The notes: generated by a model from the sequence alone, not told the origin. 54,046 nucleotides of DNA from Candidatus Gastranaerophilales bacterium (GCA_944323655.1 CALUTL010000014.1:1-54046); one strand, 5' to 3'; shown: positions 43,645 to 52,577, counted from the stretch's first letter. A program made the numbers and translations.

Positions 43645-45870
43645 CTATAAAATATCCAGAGGATCAACGTCTACAGTAAGTTTTACATCTTTTGGCATTG
43701 TTATTCTGTTCAAAAAATTTGAAACAAATTGATGCCCCTTCTCGCCCATTTTGTTTTTTATAATAATCTGAAACCTGTACATCCCGTTAATTCTTTCAAT
43801 TACACAAGGTGTCGGGCCTAAGACTTCAAGCCTTTCTGAAATCCCGTATTTTTCAACCATTGTACACATCCTTAAAGCAATTTCCTGAGCTGATTTTTCT
43901 GCTCTAAAGTTGTTCTGTCCGCTTAGGATAAGTCTTACAATCTGGCTGAACGGAGGGTAGTCAAATTCTTCTCTTGCAATAATTTCCGTTGCATAAAATT
44001 CGTCATAATTTTGCGCCTTTGCACTTGCTAAAGCGTAATAATCAGGGTTGTAAGTTTGGAAGAAAACTTTTCCCGAAAATTCCCCTCGACCGGCACGCCC
44101 TGCAACTTGGGTAAGAAGCTGAAAACCTCTTTCGCTTGCTCTAAAATCAGGCAGGTTAAAACTTGCATCCGCTGAAATTACTCCAACAAGCGTGACGTTC
44201 GGATTATCAAGCCCTTTTGCTATCATTTGAGTCCCGACAAGAATATCAATGTCGCCTTTTTGGAATTTTTCCAAAAGTCTTATATGCTCACCTTTTCTGA
44301 CCAGAATATCGCTGTCAATTCTTTCAACATTTTTGTCAGGGAAAAGATCTTGAATATACTGTTCAATTTTCTGCGTTCCTGTTCCGCTGTTTTTAAGCGC
44401 ATCCGAACCGCATTCAGGACAAAAATCAGGAAAATATTCGCTGTGGTTACAGTAATGACACTTAAGCATTTGATCTTTGCTGTGCCAAATCATCGGAATT
44501 GCGCAATTCGGACATTCAATTACATGCCCGCAAGACTTGCACTGCGTAAATGTCGAAAATCCTCTGCGATTTATCAAAAGAATTACCTGTTGTTTGTTTT
44601 CTAACGTTTCTTTTATAGCATTTTGCAAAGGAATAGAAATAACGTTTTTATAAGCTGCCCGACCGTATTCCTGCATATTAATTACGGTCACAGGCGGAAC
44701 TTTTGCATCATTAAAACGCTTTTTCAATTCAAAAAGATTACCTGAATTTGTCGCCCGATAATAAGAGGAAATATCAGGAGTAGCAGAGCCTAAAAGAAGC
44801 GAGCATTTATGAAATTCCGCTAATTTTTGCGCCACAACCCTTGCATCATACCTCGGTGCGGGCGAAGTTTGTTTATAAGCCCCTTCATGCTCCTCATCAA
44901 TTATAATAAGCCCGATATCCTTTAAGGGCGCAAACACTGCTGATCTTGCGCCTGCAAGAATTTTAATTTCATTTTTATAAAGCTTTTGCCAAACATCATA
45001 CCGCTCGCCGTCAGAAATACTGCTGTGCCAGATTGCGACATCTTCCGTCCCAAATTTTTTGGCTAACCTTTTGGTTAATTGTGAAGCAAGCGCAATTTCA
45101 GGTGCTAGAAAAAGAACATTTTTGCCTGCATCAATACAATCTTTTATAAGTTTAAAATAAACTTCCGTTTTTCCGGATGCTGTCACCCCATGCAATAAAA
45201 TAGTCTGAGGAAGCATCTCGTCTTTTGGAAGATTAAACCCGCCGATTTTTTCCTTAATCCCTTTATAAACTTTTTCCTGCTCGCCGGACAATTCAAACAA
45301 AGGTTCCTTTTCCGAAATTCTTAAAATATCAAGCGGGTTTCTGTAAATATTTTCTTCAGCAAGTTTTAAACACCCCAAAGTTTCCAATTTTTTTACTGTT
45401 GCTCTTGTTGTTTTTGCCATCTTTTCAAAACTAATAAGTGGCATTTTGCCTGAATTTTTTAAGATTTCCAAAACTTCCGCCTGACGCTTTGTAGCTCCCT
45501 CAAAAGTTACAAATTCTACAGAAAACTCGGTTTTAGAGGCTTTTTCAATTAATTTCATCGGGATTGCTGCGTTTAAGACAGTCACCAAATCGCAACAATA
45601 ATAGTTTGCTACCCACTCTAACAATTTTAAATAATCAATAGAAAAAAGCGGGGTTTCATCAAGGATTTTACTCACCCTTTTGGCTTTAATGCCTTCAGGT
45701 AAATAATCAGAAAACCCCACGCAAAAAGCATTAATAAGCCCTTGTCTTCCAAACGGCACAAGAATCGCCTGACCTATTTGGATTTTGTCTTTCATTTCGT
45801 CGGGAATTAAGTAGCTGAATGTCTTAACTCCAAGACCGGTAATGTTTACAAGTGCAAGGGCGTATTTCAT
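43645..45870 (-). CDS. priA: Primosomal helicase PriA
   Basis: 741 residues. N-terminal 3'BD-like domain; Walker A in GVTASGKTEVY (near residue 228); DEEH box in IIDEEHEGAYKQ; paired zinc clusters in about residues 446-480 (CKSC, CPNC, CHYC, CPEC); helicase motifs VGTQMIAKGLD and GRAGR. Restarts stalled replication forks. Overlaps the PC4-like gene by one base (TAATG). Confidence 0.96.
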   Translation of the reverse strand: MKYALALVNITGLGVKTFSYLIPDEMKDKIQIGQAILVPFGRQGLINAFCVGFSDYLPEGIKAKRVSKILDETPLFSIDYLKLLEWVANYYCCDLVTVLNAAIPMKLIEKASKTEFSVEFVTFEGATKRQAEVLEILKNSGKMPLISFEKMAKTTRATVKKLETLGCLKLAEENIYRNPLDILRISEKEPLFELSGEQEKVYKGIKEKIGGFNLPKDEMLPQTILLHGVTASGKTEVYFKLIKDCIDAGKNVLFLAPEIALASQLTKRLAKKFGTEDVAIWHSSISDGERYDVWQKLYKNEIKILAGARSAVFAPLKDIGLIIIDEEHEGAYKQTSPAPRYDARVVAQKLAEFHKCSLLLGSATPDISSYYRATNSGNLFELKKRFNDAKVPPVTVINMQEYGRAAYKNVISIPLQNAIKETLENKQQVILLINRRGFSTFTQCKSCGHVIECPNCAIPMIWHSKDQMLKCHYCNHSEYFPDFCPECGSDALKNSGTGTQKIEQYIQDLFPDKNVERIDSDILVRKGEHIRLLEKFQKGDIDILVGTQMIAKGLDNPNVTLVGVISADASFNLPDFRASERGFQLLTQVAGRAGRGEFSGKVFFQTYNPDYYALASAKAQNYDEFYATEIIAREEFDYPPFSQIVRLILSGQNNFRAEKSAQEIALRMCTMVEKYGISERLEVLGPTPCVIERINGMYRFQIIIKNKMGEKGHQFVSNFLNRITMPKDVKLTVDVDPLDIL

Positions 45871-46100
45871 TATACTTCCATAAATTCTTTTTTAGCTTCC
45901 TGAATAGCTTCTTCCAACAAGTCAAGCTGGTCAGGGCTGAAAGTTACGCCTTTTTTGGTCGGAAGCCAGGTTGCACCTTCGTCGGTTGTGTAGAATATTC
46001 TCATATTCAAATAGCTTCTTCCTTTGTATTCGCTAACGGAAATTTGAAGCTGTTCAGTGTCACTTCTTTCGATAGTTGCCAAAATTTTTGCATCTGCCAT
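45870..46100 (-). CDS. PC4/YdbC-type single-strand DNA-binding coactivator
   Basis: 76 residues resembling the PC4 (p15) family: ISVSEYKGRSYLNMRIFY, then WLPTKKGVTFSPDQLDLL, typical of YdbC-like bacterial homologues that bind single-stranded DNA. Coupled to priA, consistent with a replication or repair role. AGGAG before the ATG. Confidence 0.8.
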   Translation of the reverse strand: MADAKILATIERSDTEQLQISVSEYKGRSYLNMRIFYTTDEGATWLPTKKGVTFSPDQLDLLEEAIQEAKKEFMEV

Positions 46101-46152
46101 TTTTCGCTCTCCTAATTTTAATATAACAAACTAATACTATCACAAAAATAGT

Positions 46153-46181
46153 TTACAAAAACCTAATTTGTGTGCTAAAAT
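46153..46181 (+). promoter_or_regulatory. Promoter of the prepilin-like gene
   Basis: TTACAA (46153-46158), 17-base spacer, TAAAAT (46176-46181) with extended -10 TG at 46173-46174. Confidence 0.6.
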
Positions 46182-46215
46182 ATAAAAGTTAATAATTAAT
46201 CATTGGAGGTTTGAA

Positions 46216-47017
46216 ATGCAGACTATAACTGAATTACAGCGAGGGGGGGGGGGCACCCGATTCTAAATATTTTAAGGTAAAAAATGTAGGATTTACATTA
46301 GCGGAAGTTTTGATAACAATTGGAATATTAGGGGTAGTTATTGCTATGACTTTACCAGCTATCATTGGCAGCTACAAAGAAAAAGCCGCTACTACCCAAT
46401 TAAAAAAAACTTATTCTATATTATCACAAGCCTTTAACCAAATTGTAAGTGAAACCGGCGCTGATCCGCGTGGTTGGGGCATGGGAGATATGAATGACGC
46501 AAACACGCATATAATAATGGCTAATCAATTTGTTCCGTATTTAAATATTATGTACAATTGCGTTGGAAAAGATCAGGAATATACAAAAAAACATTGTATT
46601 GCCAATCCTGATTATTCTGATCCTACATATCGTGCAATTGTAAGATTAATAGATGGGACAACTTTAAGTTTTAGAAACTGGTTTGCAACTTGCAGCGGTA
46701 AATATGGAAATAATAAATATCTCCAAAATGTTTGTGGAGCTATAACGGTAGATATAAACGGACAAAAAAATCCTAATTTATATGGAAATGATATGTTCAT
46801 TTTTTATATGACAACTTACGGTATTTATCCGATTGGAACAGAATATGAAACCAGATTAACTTTTAGTGATTATTGTGATAAAACAAAAGGATGGGGAACT
46901 CTGTATAATAGTTTCAACAATGGTATAAGCTGCACTGCTTGGGTAATATACAACGAAAATATGGAATATCTCAAATGTACAGGATTAAATTGGGGCGGAA
47001 AAAAGAAATGCAGATAA
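46216..47017 (+). CDS. Type IV prepilin-like protein, frame broken at a G11 tract
   Basis: ATG 46216 has GGAGG 6 bases upstream and a promoter at 46153-46181, but its frame stops after 21 codons. Removing one G from the run at 46243-46253 joins it to the long frame ending at 47017, giving about 266 residues: a leader of about 29 residues with GGG encoded by the tract, cleavage site VG/FTLAEVL (Glu at +5), the hydrophobic helix LITIGILGVVIAMTLPA and a Cys-containing globular domain. Pilins of this type are cut and N-methylated by prepilin peptidase. As assembled it is out of frame: phase-variable OFF state, or a homopolymer sequencing error. Internal initiation at TTG 46310 would lose the leader. 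Confidence 0.8.
46243..46253 (+). repeat. Run of 11 G in the coding leader
   Basis: Eleven G in an otherwise AT-rich window, inside the leader-coding region of the prepilin-like gene; the kind of tract in which slipped-strand mispairing switches genes on and off. Confidence 0.9.
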
Positions 47018-47144
47018 TTGTTTAATAAATTTTTGTTTAAATAATACAAGAGTCTGTGATAGTTTTTTAGAATAACATATTTTACAAAAAGTGATTTTTG
47101 TTTTATCCTTTGAAAAAAAACATAAAGTAAAAGGAGAGAAAATT

Positions 47145-47894
47145 ATGATAAAAGTTGCAGTATGCGGAGCTTTGGGAAGAATGGGACAAGAAGTTGTCCA
47201 AGCAGTTGAAAATGCGGAAGATATGGAGCTTGTCGCAAAAATTGACATCGCAGCAGACAACATGTACCGAACTATTGAAGAAGCCGCAAGAGTTGAAGAT
47301 ATTGATCTTCTCGTAGATTTTACCCAGCCTAAATCAATTTACGAAAACGCCTTGTATTGCTTAAACAATGGCATAAAAATCGTTATCGGAACAACAGGCC
47401 TAACAGATGAGCAAATTCAAGAATTAAGAAAACTTTCACTTCAAAAAAATACAGGCTGTTTTATTGCACCAAACTTTTCCACAGGAGCGGTTTTGATGAT
47501 GATGTTTGCCCGTCAGGCTGCAAAATATTTCGATAATTCCGAAATTATAGAATTTCACCACAACAAGAAAAAAGATGCACCCTCCGGAACTGCAGTCAAA
47601 ACTGCGCAAATGATGGCTGAAGAAAAATCCGATTTTGCCCTTGAAAATACCGACGAAGTTGAAACTATCGAAGGTGCAAGAGGCGGAGAGGCTTACTCTA
47701 ATATCCACATTCATTCTGTCAGAATGCCGGGATTTATGGCATCTCAAGAGGTTATCTTCGGCTCTCTGGGGCAGATTCTCACAATAAGACACGATTCTTC
47801 CGACAGAAAATGCTATATGCCGGGAGTTCTTCTTGCTGTCAGACACACTGCTCACGCAAATAATTTCGTCTATGGGTTAGATAATATTTTATAA
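47145..47894 (+). CDS. dapB: 4-hydroxy-tetrahydrodipicolinate reductase
   Basis: 249 residues from ATG 47145, preceded by AAAGGAG; the in-frame extension upstream has no site. GALGRMGQ (residues 7-14) binds NAD(P)H; FHHNKKKDAPSGTA holds catalytic His and Lys; RMPGFMASQEVIFGS and RHDSSDR are family blocks. Lysine/diaminopimelate pathway, cytosolic. Confidence 0.96.
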   Translation: MIKVAVCGALGRMGQEVVQAVENAEDMELVAKIDIAADNMYRTIEEAARVEDIDLLVDFTQPKSIYENALYCLNNGIKIVIGTTGLTDEQIQELRKLSLQKNTGCFIAPNFSTGAVLMMMFARQAAKYFDNSEIIEFHHNKKKDAPSGTAVKTAQMMAEEKSDFALENTDEVETIEGARGGEAYSNIHIHSVRMPGFMASQEVIFGSLGQILTIRHDSSDRKCYMPGVLLAVRHTAHANNFVYGLDNIL

Positions 47895-47921
47895 CTTTTT
47901 TGAATTAATTATTGATTAAAT

Positions 47922-47956
47922 AAAAGCGATACTTTTTTAAGTACCGCTTTTATTTT
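47922..47956 (+). terminator. Terminator of dapB
   Basis: 13-bp stem with one mismatch (47922-47934 with 47939-47951) and T run. Also close to the end of the convergent gene. Confidence 0.7.
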
Positions 47957-47965
47957 GTGTAAATT

Positions 47966-48295
47966 TTATATTGATAAATTACCTTTTCTTAAACCCTTTT
48001 TTAAATCATCAAGCTTGATTTTTTTAGCTTTCTCACGAAAAATTTTTTCTATATTTTCTTTCAACTTCATAATACTCATTTCGCCAAAATGCTTCAAAAA
48101 TTTATCTTTATGTTTGCCCGTTAGAATAAAATAAGTATTCTTGTTTTTTATTTTCCCGTCCCATAAAATATAACAATTCGGTAAGCAGTCTTTAACCCCA
48201 CGCTTAAGTTGTTTTGCTTCACTTCGATCACACTTAAACTTCGCAAATCCGCGAAAACTTGGGCTTGATGTTGGGGTATTTACATTTAAGTTCAT
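47966..48295 (-). CDS. Small basic protein with N-terminal SFRG motif
   Basis: 109 residues, Lys-rich, starts MNLNVNTPTSSPSFRGFAK. No membrane segment or known fold; two Cys in CDRSEAKQLKRGVKDC. Upstream sequence has a purine run but no classical ribosome site. SFRG as in 41865-42356. Confidence 0.68.
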   Translation of the reverse strand: MNLNVNTPTSSPSFRGFAKFKCDRSEAKQLKRGVKDCLPNCYILWDGKIKNKNTYFILTGKHKDKFLKHFGEMSIMKLKENIEKIFREKAKKIKLDDLKKGLRKGNLSI

Positions 48296-48387
48296 ATTTT
48301 CTCCAAAGCTTTTACAATTAAACTAAAAATGCTAATTTTTTTTTTTGCCCCGTATTCTAAAATTTGTTATTTATCTTTACAAATATT

Positions 48388-48963
48388 TTAATTCCAATTA
48401 GGATGATATTTTATAGTAATTATATTTTTTGATTTCAGCTTAACATGCCCGCCCTTTATAAAGTTTGTTAAAGTTCCGGTCGGAGGCAAAATCGTTAATG
48501 CCCACTTTATCGGGTACACCATAAGGCTTAAGTCCAGCCCGAATTTTTCATAATTGCTTGTTAATTTCGACCAGGGAACTCCTTCTATATTAAAATCCCC
48601 GAAAACTACACTTGCCGGAATACCATTCATCCCATTTGCTATTATGGTTTCCACTCTTGCTGTCGCTATTGTACCGTGTTTTATTACAATCTCATTTTGA
48701 TACTTTACATCCCGAACCACTTGAAATTTAATAATTTGACCTTCGTGAAGATATTTCTCATTTTTTATATCCTCTAAAACCGATAGCTTTACGTCCACCG
48801 TATCCGTGTCTTCATAATTGTAATCTAAATTTGTGTAGGGTTTTTCAATATTCTTATTAGATAAAGTCGTTTTAACAAGCTCATCTTCAGTCAATGCAAA
48901 CGATTTGCCGAATGACAAAAATAATAAAACTAATATTAAAAACACTCGGCCCAGTCTATTCAT
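48388..48963 (-). CDS. Secreted hypothetical protein
   Basis: 191 residues. Signal peptide of about 23 residues (…FLSFGKSFA). The mature part is beta-rich (EGQIIKFQVVRDV, GTIATARVETII), with a hydrophobic YPIKWALTILPP near residue 152. Overlaps the upstream pseudo-protease gene by 8 bases, so the two are co-expressed and both exported. No family recognised. Confidence 0.75.
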   Translation of the reverse strand: MNRLGRVFLILVLLFLSFGKSFALTEDELVKTTLSNKNIEKPYTNLDYNYEDTDTVDVKLSVLEDIKNEKYLHEGQIIKFQVVRDVKYQNEIVIKHGTIATARVETIIANGMNGIPASVVFGDFNIEGVPWSKLTSNYEKFGLDLSLMVYPIKWALTILPPTGTLTNFIKGGHVKLKSKNIITIKYHPNWN

Positions 48964-49648
48964 ACTTTACCCTTCCGGTTGAACCGCTTTCAATCTTTTC
49001 CTGAAGCTTCTTCCGATTTTCTAAAGAAGTTAATAAAAAGTTCTGGTAATGAACATTCTCTAAATACGTATTATTTACAAGGAAATACGGGTATTTTGTA
49101 TAAATATACTCATAAATTATCGCTAATCTCTTTGATGTCAGGTTTTTAGTCGAAACCATATCATATCTCTTTTGCGGGTAAACTTTTTGGATGTAAGTAA
49201 TAAGCCCAAGAGGATTGTAACCGGCTTTCACCATTAAATCAACAGCCGTTTTATCTGCTACAATTTCAAACTTTTTCGGCGCTGCTTTTATCTGTAAAGC
49301 CCTTAAACTTCCATTTAAAATACCGTCATAGGATCTTGTTGATATTGCAATTTCTCTCGACAATACCGCAGCTAATTCATCCTCGCTGTCTACAAATTTG
49401 TATAAACCTGAATATACTACTACCTGACGCCTTGTCAAATCTTTATCAATCTCCAAAAGCCCGCTTTTTTCAGCCTCGTTGTATGCAAATATAACTCTTT
49501 CTTCTATTTTATTCGCATTTAAAATCCTTGCCCCGCAATCGTCTATCCGGCTTTGTATGCTCTGTACCTGAGCCAGTTTCGTCTCTTCCGTAGCAAAAGC
49601 AGGAGTTAAAATAAACATTAAAACAATGGCCAGTATAATATTTTTCAT
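48956..49648 (-). CDS. Secreted M48-like pseudoprotease
   Basis: 230 residues from ATG 49648 (GGAG 8 bases upstream); a TTG four codons up would be weaker. Signal peptide ends at PAFA. The segment DELAAVLSREIAIS aligns with the M48 motif DELAAVLAHEIAH, but both zinc His are replaced (Arg, Ser). The later EIVADKTAVDLMVKAGYNP keeps the E-x3-D and AGYNP of that family. So an inactive M48 homologue, perhaps a binding protein. Coupled to the next secreted gene. Confidence 0.78.
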   Translation of the reverse strand: MKNIILAIVLMFILTPAFATEETKLAQVQSIQSRIDDCGARILNANKIEERVIFAYNEAEKSGLLEIDKDLTRRQVVVYSGLYKFVDSEDELAAVLSREIAISTRSYDGILNGSLRALQIKAAPKKFEIVADKTAVDLMVKAGYNPLGLITYIQKVYPQKRYDMVSTKNLTSKRLAIIYEYIYTKYPYFLVNNTYLENVHYQNFLLTSLENRKKLQEKIESGSTGRVKYE

Positions 49649-49748
49649 AACCTTCTCCAACTTCTTAAGCTTTCTTATTTTGAATATTTTATGTTTGTCT
49701 TTATATTGGATTTTAGTATATCATAACCTAAAAATAATTCAAATTCCA

Positions 49749-49934
49749 CTATAATGTCTTTTTAAGTTTTAATACCATACCATCAATAATTTCCAATAAA
49801 TCTCTCCCTGATTTTGTGAATAGAGAATTTATATTTTCCTCAAAATTTTCAGGCAAAACTTTACAAAAATCTTTTGCGTATTTTACCAATCTTTTTTCAC
49901 CCGGATGAAAATAATCACATAACCCCCGTAATCT
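49749..49934 (-). pseudogene. Possible gene remnant without start codon
   Basis: Open frame of 61 codons on the minus strand ending in TAG, with a protein-like sequence (FHPGEKRLVKYAKDF, SGRDLLEIIDG) but no ATG, GTG or useful TTG at its head. Probably the 3' end of a truncated gene. The rest of 49649-50050 holds nothing I can identify. Confidence 0.35.
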
Positions 49935-50050
49935 TTACTATTCTAATCCAAAAAACTATAAATATAAATGATTTGTAAATATTGTTTAAAATTTTACTCA
50001 AAATCCGCAAAACTTATCATTTTTAGATTATTATAAACTAACGGACATAA

Positions 50051-50079
50051 TTGAAATAAGTTATGTATATTTTTAATAT
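50051..50079 (+). promoter_or_regulatory. Promoter of the 339-residue gene
   Basis: TTGAAA (50051-50056), 17-base spacer, TAATAT (50074-50079); GGGAG follows at 50090-50094. Confidence 0.55.
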
Positions 50080-50105
50080 TACTTATTTCGGGAGAATAGC
50101 AAACA

Positions 50106-51125
50106 TTGATAAACAACACCCCTTATTTTTTATCCGCAAAAAATATTGAAAAGATTAAGAATGCAAACGTTTCCATTGAAGGCAGACATCCCAAAAAGGA
50201 TTATAATGATCCGTTAACAAAATGGCCAGCAAGAGGACTTGCTTATTCTAATGAAATCGGTGCTGCCATAAGTGAAGTTGCCCCTAAAACAGGTCTTTTA
50301 TTATGGATTCCTGCATTGCTATATTTCGGTGCAGATATTTATGACAAATACAAAAATGATAAAAATTCTTATGACCCAAGCACAAGACGAGGAACAAAAC
50401 AAGCAATATTCCAGCTTTTTGCAAGCGTAATTCTTCCGACAGCTGCGGTTAAATTAGGTCAAAAAGCAGCCTCTGCATTCGCTCTGAAAGGCAAACACGG
50501 ACTGACTCTTCAATCCCAGGAAGAATTGCACCGCTTCACAATCGATTACATTAAACAAAATAAATTACGCAAGTATGCAAATAAACAAAACGAATATTAT
50601 GACAAATTCGCAGAAAAATTAGCAAACCATATTGATGAAACAAAAAAAGAAAGCAAGTTTGAAAATATAATCAAACGTGCAGTTAACTGGTTATTTGACC
50701 GTGAGCAACCGGAAGCCGTTACCCGTTCAACTTACAAAAAAATTGAAAAATTTACAAAAGCCAATATTGAACAAATTTTTAAAATTCGTGAAAAACTAAT
50801 GAGCGACACAAAACCTGAAGAATTTTCAGATAAACTTTTCCGAAAATTTAAACAAGTTGAGCAGGAATTTAAATCCCAAAAAGGCTACACCGGAAACGCC
50901 AAGGAAGACGCTGCTAAACACGTTATTAAAATGTTTCAGGAAAAACAAATTTTTAAAAACAAACTTCTAAAAACTGTTGGAGGCTTTATAGCTCTGGGGC
51001 TGCTTGTAAAACCTATCGACAAATTTGTTGAACATTTTGTGATTGATAAATTTGTAGAACCCGGATTAACTATGCTTGAGAAAACACAAATAAAAGAATT
51101 TAAAGAAAAAAATATGGCGGCTTAA
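50106..51125 (+). CDS. Hypothetical membrane-associated protein
   Basis: 339 residues from a TTG start, supported by the promoter and GGGAG upstream; no Met occurs early in the frame. Hydrophobic pair at about residues 60-80 and 98-118 separated by a Lys/Asp/Arg-rich loop, then a long basic helical region and a further hydrophobic stretch at 292-305 (TVGGFIALGLLVKP). The layout parallels that of the protein at 437-2632. No family recognised. Confidence 0.72.
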   Translation: MINNTPYFLSAKNIEKIKNANVSIEGRHPKKDYNDPLTKWPARGLAYSNEIGAAISEVAPKTGLLLWIPALLYFGADIYDKYKNDKNSYDPSTRRGTKQAIFQLFASVILPTAAVKLGQKAASAFALKGKHGLTLQSQEELHRFTIDYIKQNKLRKYANKQNEYYDKFAEKLANHIDETKKESKFENIIKRAVNWLFDREQPEAVTRSTYKKIEKFTKANIEQIFKIREKLMSDTKPEEFSDKLFRKFKQVEQEFKSQKGYTGNAKEDAAKHVIKMFQEKQIFKNKLLKTVGGFIALGLLVKPIDKFVEHFVIDKFVEPGLTMLEKTQIKEFKEKNMAA

Positions 51126-51198
51126 AATATTTTTATAAATATGCTGCCAATTTTTATCAGAATTTTTTTTAAATCTTAGACCTGAAATTTATAAAAAA

Positions 51199-51226
51199 TT
51201 GAAGATTTATAATTTTATGCTAAAAT
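51199..51226 (+). promoter_or_regulatory. Promoter of the DNA glycosylase gene, near-leaderless
   Basis: TTGAAG (51199-51204), 16-base spacer, TAAAAT (51221-51226) with extended -10 TG; 7 bases to the ATG at 51234. Confidence 0.55.
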
Positions 51227-51233
51227 TCCTGTA

Positions 51234-51728
51234 ATGGAAATTTGTAAAAGCTTTTCTCCAAATATAGATGAAAACTCTAAAATACTAATTTTGGGTTCAA
51301 TGCCCGGAACAAGATCATTAGAACAGCAACAATATTACGCTCATCCTCAAAACCGTTTTTGGAAAGTAATCGGGAAATGCTGCAATTTCGATAATTTACA
51401 AGAATTAAATTATTCGGATAAATTGAATTTTTTACTTAACAACCAAATAGCACTTTGGGATGTCATAAAATCCTGCAAAAGAACAGGCAGTCTTGATTCT
51501 AATATTAAATCGGAAAAACCAAATGACATCCGAGCTTTATTGAAAAAATATAATATTAAAAGGATTTGCCTGAATGGAAACAAATCTTACTCAGCCTTTA
51601 AAAAGCATTTTCCGGAATTATTGAAACAGTATGCTTGTTATAAATTACCCTCTACAAGCCCAGCCAATGCTAAATATAAACCGGAGGATTTATACCTTGA
51701 ATGGGCAAAAGCTATCTTAAAAAATTAA
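51234..51728 (+). CDS. DNA-deoxyinosine glycosylase (UDG/MUG superfamily)
   Basis: 164 residues. GSMPGTRSLEQQQYYAHPQNRFWK is the N-terminal catalytic block of hypoxanthine-DNA glycosylases; LPSTSPAN is the C-terminal DNA-binding block. It removes deaminated purines (hypoxanthine) from DNA for base excision repair. No ribosome site; leaderless transcript likely. Confidence 0.87.
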   Translation: MEICKSFSPNIDENSKILILGSMPGTRSLEQQQYYAHPQNRFWKVIGKCCNFDNLQELNYSDKLNFLLNNQIALWDVIKSCKRTGSLDSNIKSEKPNDIRALLKKYNIKRICLNGNKSYSAFKKHFPELLKQYACYKLPSTSPANAKYKPEDLYLEWAKAILKN

Positions 51729-51752
51729 TAAAAATTTTAAAGGAATTAAAAA

Positions 51753-52577
51753 ATGACACAAAATTTCGACTATAAAAAATTTGCGGAAGATATTAAACAA
51801 AACGCCGAAAACCTTTTGCCTGATGAAATTAAAGATAAAGAATACATTATAAATTCCGTATACAATTTCACTTTAACCTCAGCAGAAGCATTATCGAATG
51901 ATTCAGATTTAATGCTTGATGAAGAACAAATTATTTTTATATCCCGAAATGTTGCAAAATACATTTTTGAAAAAGCAAAAGACTTAGAATTATCTTACAG
52001 TTTTGACAAAGAAAAAAAAGATATTATTTTACAAAACGTCGCTTATATAGTGTTTGAAATAGCAAGAGAACATATTTTATCCGGCAGAAAGAACCGTTAC
52101 AAATTTGATGATCCGGATAATCAAGTTAATAAAACTTACCTAAAGGCTATTGACGATATCTTAAACCCTAAAGAATATTATTTAGATTCTGATTTTGAGA
52201 TAGACCTTGATGAATATTCACAAAAGCTTAAGGGAATTACTAATGCTATCAATGCAAATCCAGATTGCATAGAGAATTATGAAGAAAGAGTTGATTTATG
52301 TGAAACAATATGCTCATTTATTGAAGAAGAAAATGCTGTCGAATATAGAAAATTACTTATAGAGGATTACCAAAAATTAATAGAACTCAAACCTGAAAAG
52401 TCTTCTGATTGGTATTATTTTTTGTATAAATCCTATTATCATCTTGGAAATAATGATGAAGCATATTTATCACTAACAAAATCAATAAATCTAACAAAAG
52501 ATACCGAAGAAAAGTCAGCATATATAGAAGAATTTCGTGCAGTATTTGAAAAAATATCAAATTATAATAATGATTAG
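51753..52577 (+). CDS. Hypothetical acidic helical protein with TPR-like end
   Basis: 274 residues, Asp/Glu/Lys rich. Residues 225-265 (SDWYYFLYKSYYHLGNNDE...) look like one or two TPR units. No signal peptide. AAAGGA 8 bases before ATG. 24 bases after the glycosylase gene. Function unknown. Confidence 0.72.
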   Translation: MTQNFDYKKFAEDIKQNAENLLPDEIKDKEYIINSVYNFTLTSAEALSNDSDLMLDEEQIIFISRNVAKYIFEKAKDLELSYSFDKEKKDIILQNVAYIVFEIAREHILSGRKNRYKFDDPDNQVNKTYLKAIDDILNPKEYYLDSDFEIDLDEYSQKLKGITNAINANPDCIENYEERVDLCETICSFIEEENAVEYRKLLIEDYQKLIELKPEKSSDWYYFLYKSYYHLGNNDEAYLSLTKSINLTKDTEEKSAYIEEFRAVFEKISNYNND

